A stretch of DNA of 11,785 nt, taken from NCBI GenBank assembly GCA_047621665.1, contig JBLHMB010000086.1, forward strand, positions 1 through 11,785, given 5' to 3'. This DNA comes from Actimicrobium sp047621665. GTDB taxonomy: Bacteria; Pseudomonadota; Gammaproteobacteria; Burkholderiales; Burkholderiaceae_D. Positions 7,614 through 11,785 of the stretch are shown piece after piece (the stretch's first letter is position 1; every line of letters starts with the position of its first letter). The position numbers were made by a program, and so were the translations under genes. A model generated the notes under the pieces. The model was given only the letters and a program-made list of their open reading frames with translations. It was not told the DNA's origin and did no database searches.

Positions 7614-7634
7614 ATTTCATGCGCTCCATGAAAT
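7614..7634. repeat. Perfect inverted repeat, possible operator
   Basis: ATTTCATG, a 5-base spacer CGCTC, then CATGAAAT form an 8-bp perfect dyad about 190 bp from the protease start and 258 bp from the TPR gene start. The symmetry and the divergent-promoter position suit a dimeric regulator site. It could equally be a small RNA hairpin or chance. Confidence 0.4.
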
Positions 7635-7833
7635 GTCAGCCATGTACTTGATCATGCGAAAAAATGAATGACAGGCGTTTTTCTGAAGAAATGGGCAAAC
7701 CTCAGCTTTCAGAAAGGCGGCGGCTCGTGCAGGCGCATGGCTTTTTATTGCCACGCCCTACGGTCGGATGATCTTCCACCATTGCTCATCGCCCGACCGG
7801 ACGAAAATTCACGACTGAATAAAAGTGCCAAAT

Positions 7834-7839
7834 TATTAT
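7834..7839 (+). promoter_or_regulatory. Weak -10-like element before the TPR-methyltransferase gene
   Basis: TATTAT lies about 54 bp before the chosen ATG, in the most AT-rich part of the gap. No good -35 hexamer occurs at 16-18 bp (the best-spaced hexamer is ACGACT at 7811-7816), so this is only a candidate. Confidence 0.25.
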
Positions 7840-7892
7840 GTTTTACGCTAGCCTGAATGCCTTGTTGATTGTCGAGATATCCATTGAAGAAA

Positions 7893-9224
7893 ATGCACAC
7901 GAGCACAAACAAGCCTGCCGCGCTGGATGGCGCACTGCGCCTGGCGATGAGCGACCATCAGGCTGGCAAGCTGGTTGATGCCGAGCGGCGCTATCGCGCC
8001 CTGCTGGCGAGAGCTCCGCGCCATCCTGACGCATGGCATTACCTTGGCGTACTGCTGCACCAGCAGGGTCAAAGCGACACGGCATTGACGTTGATCGCCC
8101 GTGCTCTGGTGCTGTCGCCCGGTTATGTCGATGCCCGCAACAACCTCGGTAACATCCAGAAGGAGCTGGGGCAGATGGCTGCCGCCGAGCAGTCGTATCG
8201 CGCCGTCATTGCGGCGCGGCCGGAATTTGCATCGGGCTGGAACAATCTTGGCGTGGTCCTCAAGGCGCAGCAGCGCCATGCCGATGCCGTCGTGGCGTAT
8301 CGACAATGCCTGATACTGGCACCCAACTTGGCCGACTGCTGGCTCAACCTTGGTAACGCACTCAAGGCGCTTGACGACCTGCAGAGCGCGATGACTGCCT
8401 ATCACCAGGCCATTTTGCTGGCACCGCAAATTACTGATGCGTACCGCAACCTCGGCCAGGCATTGCTGACGAGCGGACGGCATGACGAGGCACTGACTGT
8501 CTATCGCCAATGGCAGATACAGGAACCGGACAACGATGCCATCAACCATATGATCGCTGCAGTGGCTGGCGGTATTGCGCCGCAACGCGCCAATGACGGC
8601 TACGTGCAAACCACCTTCGACCGCTTTGCCAGCACCTTCGACGAAGTACTGACGCGGCTCGATTACCGTGCGCCGGCGCTGTGTGCGGCGCTGGTCGACA
8701 CCCTGCTCGGCCCGGCCGCAGCGAACCTCGCGGTACTCGACGCAGGCTGCGGTACCGGCTTGTGCGCGCCATCGTTGCTGCCCTATGCGAGCACCCTCGA
8801 CGGGGTCGATCTGTCACCGAAAATGCTGGCACTGGCGGCGCAGCGCAGCAGCTACCGGCACCTGCATGAAGCCGAACTGACCGCGTGGCTGGCGACGCAT
8901 CCGGCCAGCTACGATCTGATCGTGTCAGCCGATACGCTGTGTTATTTCGGCGCACTCGAGGAAGTGGCCATCGCGGCCGCGGCTGCACTGCGTCCCGGCG
9001 GGCACTTGGTGTTTACGCTGGAGCTGACGGTCGATGCGACCGCGTCACCGCACTTCAAGCTCAATCCGCATGGTCGATACAGTCACACCATAACGTATGC
9101 GCGACAAGTTCTGGCCAGGGCCGGGCTGGAGGTTATGGCGGTTCGGTATGAGGTCTTGCGTACCGAACTGCAAATGCCGGTACAGGGACTGGTGATCGGG
9201 GCGCGGGCGCACGATCACCAGTAG
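7893..9224 (+). CDS. TPR-repeat SAM-dependent methyltransferase fusion
   Basis: This 443-residue protein has about five tetratricopeptide repeats over residues 15-215, shown by recurring DAWHYLGVLL, DARNNLGNI, GWNNLGVVL, DCWLNLGNAL and DAYRNLGQAL helices. A class I methyltransferase domain follows at about 235-440. Motif I is VLDAGCGTG (281-289), the acidic residue after strand 2 is in DGVDLSPKML, and the motif III region is LRPGGHLVFTLEL (366-378). The HGRYSHT segment near 393 is typical of the predicted TPR-containing methyltransferase group (COG4976-like). The substrate is unknown; TPRs suggest it binds a protein partner. I chose the ATG at 7893, which has GAAGAAA just upstream. A TTG at 7869 or at 7884 is possible. 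It is the only plus-strand gene and converges with the cyclase gene. Confidence 0.88.
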   Translation: MHTSTNKPAALDGALRLAMSDHQAGKLVDAERRYRALLARAPRHPDAWHYLGVLLHQQGQSDTALTLIARALVLSPGYVDARNNLGNIQKELGQMAAAEQSYRAVIAARPEFASGWNNLGVVLKAQQRHADAVVAYRQCLILAPNLADCWLNLGNALKALDDLQSAMTAYHQAILLAPQITDAYRNLGQALLTSGRHDEALTVYRQWQIQEPDNDAINHMIAAVAGGIAPQRANDGYVQTTFDRFASTFDEVLTRLDYRAPALCAALVDTLLGPAAANLAVLDAGCGTGLCAPSLLPYASTLDGVDLSPKMLALAAQRSSYRHLHEAELTAWLATHPASYDLIVSADTLCYFGALEEVAIAAAAALRPGGHLVFTLELTVDATASPHFKLNPHGRYSHTITYARQVLARAGLEVMAVRYEVLRTELQMPVQGLVIGARAHDHQ

Positions 9225-9389
9225 ACCGTTCAGGTCGATTGCATCTTGTCGGCCAGTTGCTTAACCACCGTGGCTGAAATTCATAGCATTTCTCGGGCAC
9301 CGCACAGCTCTGCGGCGATGACCTGCGAGATGGCGCAGTGAAGGGTAATCAAATGGGTTGCCAGCAAACGTACGCAAGTATCAAGACTC

Positions 9390-9418
9390 GTGCGCGTTCG
9401 CATTCACCGAACGCGCAC
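9390..9418. terminator. Strong hairpin between convergent genes, possible bidirectional terminator
   Basis: GTGCGCGTTCG, a 7-base loop CATTCAC, then CGAACGCGCAC form a perfect 11-bp GC-rich stem. It lies 165 bp after the methyltransferase stop codon and 48 bp after the end of the cyclase gene read from the other strand. The position suits a shared terminator. Neither side has a proper T-run, so it would not be a textbook intrinsic terminator. The rest of the 241-bp gap shows nothing recognisable. Confidence 0.45.
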
Positions 9419-9465
9419 TTCATCCTCGCAACACCTCGATAACCCATCCTGCATAAGCAAGACAG

Positions 9466-10515
9466 TCAGCGTTGCGGCGGTCTCAAGCGGGATCGCTCAA
9501 ATGTGGTCACTTCGTGTATCAGCATCTGCTTGACCCACCCGGGGTTGAGAACCGGCTGATAAGTTGCCATCACCAATTTCATGAATGTGACCAGGTCCGC
9601 GGCTGTTTCCAGACAATAAGGAATGGTTTCATTCGGAATCACCGCAAACACCGGCAAGTCAATCGACTTGACAAAAGGTCGCCCGGTTTCATCGCTGTGA
9701 TGCACCATGTTGCCGCCCGTGTAACCGCGATGCATAAAGGCGGCATTAAGCGCGTTGCGCAGCGCCTGCAGGCGGGGCGTCATGTTGCCAAGGTGTTCGT
9801 CTTCGCCGGTATCATTCAACCCATCATTGATGTTCTGTTCAAGAGTATGGTGTTGCACCATGCGTCTGTCAGGTGAACTGAGGGGGCCCAAAATTTTCTT
9901 GTTGTCGAAGGATTTCTTCGGGACCCAAAGAGTGAAAAGGTCATAGTCACCAGTCGTCGCGCTGCGATAGTCCGCCTGCGGTACTGTTGCCATGCTATCG
10001 CGCAATGCCTCAACGGCCACCCAGGTGCGGTTGGCAGATCTGCACTCCACACTGAACAAATCAGGGCCCACGGCAGGCACCCGCTTGAGCCGGAACATTA
10101 GCCGCAGACCCTCTTTTGCAGCAAAACCTACGAAGGCATCGGGTCCGTCCTGGGACGGAAGATAGATACCTTCCTTCATCAGCCATCTAATCCTTGCAAG
10201 CGAAATGATCAGATTGACCCTGGTCGCGCCATGGTGGATGGCGCTTGCTACATCCCTCTCTTGCCCGGCGGTGTCAAGCGCCTTCGTGAACCGCGGATCA
10301 ACCAGAACGAATCCGGCCATCGGCCCCCAATTGCAGGATTTCGCTTTGTTATGAAATCCTTTCGTCGAATAGTTTTCCTCGATGAGGCCGGTGGCATATT
10401 TTCCGACGGCCCGCGAAGCGATCACCCATCCTTGATTTGTCGCGACTTCCTGGAATGCGCCGGCGTGATTGATGGTGATGCCGGTTGCTTCAATGGCTTC
10501 GTTACCTCTCAACAT
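9466..10515 (-). CDS. ExoY-like nucleotidyl cyclase toxin (edema factor/CyaA/ExoY family)
   Basis: This 349-residue protein aligns by eye along nearly all of Pseudomonas ExoY (about 378 residues). Region 1 is LIEENYSTKGFHNKAKS followed by CNWGPMAGFV, matching the ExoY segment around Lys81 and Lys88; the equivalents here are Lys52 and Lys59, which contact the nucleotide triphosphate. The metal-binding pair is Asp190 and Asp192 in TGDYDLF. The third block is GNMTPRLQALRNALN (243-257) followed by VHHSDETGRP (271-280), with the catalytic-type His at 273. Family members make cyclic nucleotides only inside eukaryotic cells, activated by F-actin (ExoY) or calmodulin (edema factor, CyaA). No signal peptide is present, so export would need a dedicated secretion system. 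The ATG at 10515 has AGGAGA just upstream. The ExoY Asn297 position appears to be Arg279 here. I see no immunity gene next to it. Confidence 0.9.
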   Translation of the reverse strand: MLRGNEAIEATGITINHAGAFQEVATNQGWVIASRAVGKYATGLIEENYSTKGFHNKAKSCNWGPMAGFVLVDPRFTKALDTAGQERDVASAIHHGATRVNLIISLARIRWLMKEGIYLPSQDGPDAFVGFAAKEGLRLMFRLKRVPAVGPDLFSVECRSANRTWVAVEALRDSMATVPQADYRSATTGDYDLFTLWVPKKSFDNKKILGPLSSPDRRMVQHHTLEQNINDGLNDTGEDEHLGNMTPRLQALRNALNAAFMHRGYTGGNMVHHSDETGRPFVKSIDLPVFAVIPNETIPYCLETAADLVTFMKLVMATYQPVLNPGWVKQMLIHEVTTFERSRLRPPQR

Positions 10516-10519
10516 TTTT

Positions 10520-10525
10520 TCTCCT
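10520..10525 (-). promoter_or_regulatory. Ribosome binding site fixing the cyclase start
   Basis: AGGAGA lies four bases before the ATG at 10515 on the minus strand. The frame stays open 47 codons further upstream to a possible start at 10656, but that extension does not resemble ExoY and has no ribosome site, so the shorter start is preferred. Confidence 0.75.
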
Positions 10526-10544
10526 GAATCAGCAGTGCCAGTGA

Positions 10545-10784
10545 CGCCTAAAATCAAATAAAATTTGTGCCGGCTTGGATTATTGGCGTTGGTACAAAGT
10601 GCTAAGGGCGCTCTCTGGACTGAAATACATCGCCCTATCAGAGTCGGATATTGCATTTCAGTGCGGGGACCTCCGTGTCTTCACGTCTGTGTACGATCTT
10701 CTTCAAAAAAAACCGGGATCGCCCTACGATCTGTTACTAAACAACTTTCAGCTTTTTCCAGCAAATCAGGCAGCCATTCAGTGA
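10545..10784 (+). pseudogene. Possible orphan coding remnant
   Basis: After a stop codon at 10542 this plus-strand frame is open for 79 codons to a TGA at 10782-10784. It reads like ordinary protein, for example LDYWRWYKVLRALSGLKYIA and SVYDLLQKKPGSPYDLLLNN. The only in-frame start near its beginning is a TTG at 10575 without a Shine-Dalgarno sequence. It could be the tail of a gene broken by rearrangement, a small gene, or chance. It is divergent from the cyclase and convergent with the upstream gene. I recognise no family. Confidence 0.25.
10705..10731 (-). terminator. Possible intrinsic terminator of the HSSYLAG/SGHY gene
   Basis: Reading the minus strand, GATCG-TAGGG-CGATC is followed by CCGG and then eight Ts, 65 bp past the stop codon of the upstream gene. 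The stem is only 5 bp and is separated from the T-run by four bases, so the fit is modest. If real, it would mean the cyclase is transcribed from its own promoter. Confidence 0.35.
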
Positions 10785-10796
10785 TTTTCCCAAACA

Positions 10797-11785
10797 TCAA
10801 GCGGCAGGTTTTTTTGCCAGTACCTTCGCTTGCGCCTTCATATCCGCTGACATGATCCCGCAATATTCACAGTCTTCTAGAGACTCCACAGGCTCACCCT
10901 GTTTGTCAACGTGTGAGTTATTTCTAATATGCTCAGCCATTTTCAAGATGATCGGAGCCCTTTTGTTGGCCGCTATATCCATCCGAGCAATACCTTTCTT
11001 TTTCAGATCTGACAACGCCGCCTCGTTTTTGATGAATTCTTTCCTCTGCGCAGCAAGACTTTTGATTGGCGCTTGTTTCAGGAATTCCGTACCAGTTTTA
11101 TCCAATTGCAAGTGGGCTTTAACAATCAACCTATCCATGTTCACCCCATTTGCCTTCAATGTTTCGATAGCCCTGATCAAGTGATCTTGTGTCGGTGCGT
11201 AATGGCCACTCGCAGTCGAAATGCACACGACTTGACCAAGTTCAACTAGCCAAGTCCCTGCGCAACGCACGGTGTCACCAGCTAAGTAAGAAGAATGGTA
11301 AATATTTTTGGCTTGATTCCGAAAATGGTTAGCACAGAAAAAATCACCGCCCATACTCAATACGTAGCCGGCGTGATCAGTGTCCCAGCCCTGATCTCTT
11401 GATGTACCAGTCGCTTTTCCAAGGGATGCCGAGTCGAGGGGAACGAGGTTTGTACTGCCGGCAATACCGCTCAGCTGCATTGCTATCGCGTTTCGAAACT
11501 GAACGCGGTATATATCGACCTCCGACGTGGTCAGATATTTTGCGGAACCATTGGTGTAATCGGTAACGACCCCATGTTTGTTGAGGCCCCGTCCATAAGT
11601 TTCTTCAATCCAGCGGGGTAACGCGTTTATCGCGACACTGGTTATTTTGGTGAGTGAAATACAAGTGATTTCGAACAGGCTTTGAATGGCCTCTTTCCGG
11701 CCAGAATTTCCAATGCCCTTCGCACTCTCCTTTAACCACAAATCGGTCGAAAAATACAACCGCCCCAACAAAAGAGTCTTGTGCA
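10797..11785 (-). CDS. Uncharacterised HSSYLAG/SGHY-domain protein (putative effector), 5' end outside window
   Basis: The frame is open to the right edge, so at least 328 residues are visible and the true start is probably outside. Counting from the TTG at 11771, the opening region reads LGRLYFSTDLWLKES, and VAINALPRWIEETYGRGLN lies near 47-64. The best-kept block is YHSSYLAGDTVRCAGTWLVE (158-177) leading to ISTASGHYAP (184-193). From memory this block recurs in uncharacterised bacterial proteins and resembles the HSSF-AG...SGHYRP core of plant and fungal IQM-type calmodulin-binding proteins; its activity is unknown to me. The C-terminus is Lys/Glu-rich and helical with a CEYC pair (301-304). 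There is no visible membrane segment. It precedes the ExoY-like gene by 281 bp on the same strand and is clearly AT-richer than the T6SS genes, suggesting transfer. The role as an effector is inference from the company it keeps. Confidence 0.7.
   Translation of the reverse strand, partial: HKTLLLGRLYFSTDLWLKESAKGIGNSGRKEAIQSLFEITCISLTKITSVAINALPRWIEETYGRGLNKHGVVTDYTNGSAKYLTTSEVDIYRVQFRNAIAMQLSGIAGSTNLVPLDSASLGKATGTSRDQGWDTDHAGYVLSMGGDFFCANHFRNQAKNIYHSSYLAGDTVRCAGTWLVELGQVVCISTASGHYAPTQDHLIRAIETLKANGVNMDRLIVKAHLQLDKTGTEFLKQAPIKSLAAQRKEFIKNEAALSDLKKKGIARMDIAANKRAPIILKMAEHIRNNSHVDKQGEPVESLEDCEYCGIMSADMKAQAKVLAKKPAA

Larger units (their letters stand above)
7424..7892. other. 469-bp divergent intergenic region
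   Basis: This stretch separates the minus-strand protease from the plus-strand TPR-methyltransferase gene, so it should contain promoters in both directions. It is less GC-rich than its flanks. Visible structure includes a perfect 8-bp inverted repeat at 7614-7634, a looser pair TTTCTGAA/TTCAGAAA at 7680-7687 and 7708-7715, a short GCGTACGC palindrome at 7529-7536, and an AT-rich block with TATTAT at 7834-7839. A 62-codon open frame at 7668-7856 has no ribosome site and no recognisable protein character. I find no convincing gene or RNA here. Confidence 0.6.
10516..10796. other. 281-bp gap between the two putative toxin genes
   Basis: This gap is long for an operon and visibly AT-richer than the left part of the window. 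It probably holds the cyclase promoter; an AT-rich block at 10550-10566 is the best place to look, but I cannot name clean -35/-10 hexamers. It also contains the possible terminator at 10705-10731 and a plus-strand open frame at 10545-10784 with protein-like composition but no clear start. Confidence 0.4.

Noticed and set aside
7668..7856. Plus-strand 62-codon frame in the divergent intergenic region
   Set aside because: No Shine-Dalgarno sequence, no family resemblance, and unremarkable composition.
9225..9465. Possible small gene in the gap after the methyltransferase
   Set aside because: No open frame of convincing length or composition; the hairpin is the only clear structure.
1..11785. 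CRISPR arrays, tRNA or rRNA genes, insertion sequences, integrases
   Set aside because: I saw no regularly spaced repeats, no tRNA cloverleaf or rRNA segment, and no transposase or integrase motifs on either strand.

Overview
The window looks like an accessory, secretion-linked stretch of a proteobacterial chromosome. The moderately high GC content, the TssK/TagH/VgrG arrangement and the overall protein styles suggest a betaproteobacterium (Burkholderiales, perhaps Oxalobacteraceae). That placement is an impression from the sequence, not the result of a search.

Left part (1-4370, all minus strand): a piece of a type VI secretion system (T6SS) locus. In transcription order it holds a DUF4280 PAAR-like tip protein (4370-3981), a VgrG spike (3898-1937), the FHA-domain regulator TagH (1821-133) and the first 38 codons of the baseplate protein TssK (113 to beyond base 1). 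TagH and TssK are 19 bp apart and very probably co-transcribed. The locus therefore supplies the spike, its sharp cap, a phospho-threonine-reading regulator and the start of the baseplate.

Middle (4554-7423, minus strand): three genes of less obvious connection. They are a small VOC/glyoxalase-fold protein, a flavin monoamine-oxidase-like FAD enzyme and a chymotrypsin-fold serine protease with a recognisable His/Asp/Ser triad and no signal peptide. The oxidase has no ATG, GTG or TTG in its frame ahead of its FAD-binding motif. It must start at a rare ATT codon behind a Shine-Dalgarno-like AGGGGA, or be joined to an upstream ATG through a one-base shift in a run of four Gs.

A 469-bp region (7424-7892) with inverted repeats separates these from the only plus-strand gene, a TPR plus SAM-methyltransferase fusion (7893-9224). 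That gene faces the next minus-strand gene across a 241-bp gap containing a perfect 11-bp hairpin.

Right part (9466-11785, minus strand, visibly AT-richer at the far right): two genes with the look of host-directed toxins. One is an ExoY-type nucleotidyl cyclase, related to Pseudomonas ExoY, anthrax edema factor and Bordetella CyaA, with the core lysines, the DYD metal motif and the HHSD motif. The other, upstream and cut by the window edge, is an uncharacterised protein carrying an HSSYLAG...SGHYAP block that I recall from plant and fungal IQM-type calmodulin-binding proteins and from uncharacterised bacterial proteins. A cyclase toxin of a family that needs a eukaryotic cofactor, beside such a protein and about 5 kb from a VgrG/PAAR locus, is the most interesting part of the window. 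No immunity gene is recognisable beside it, which fits a eukaryotic rather than bacterial target. How the pair is delivered is not shown by the sequence.
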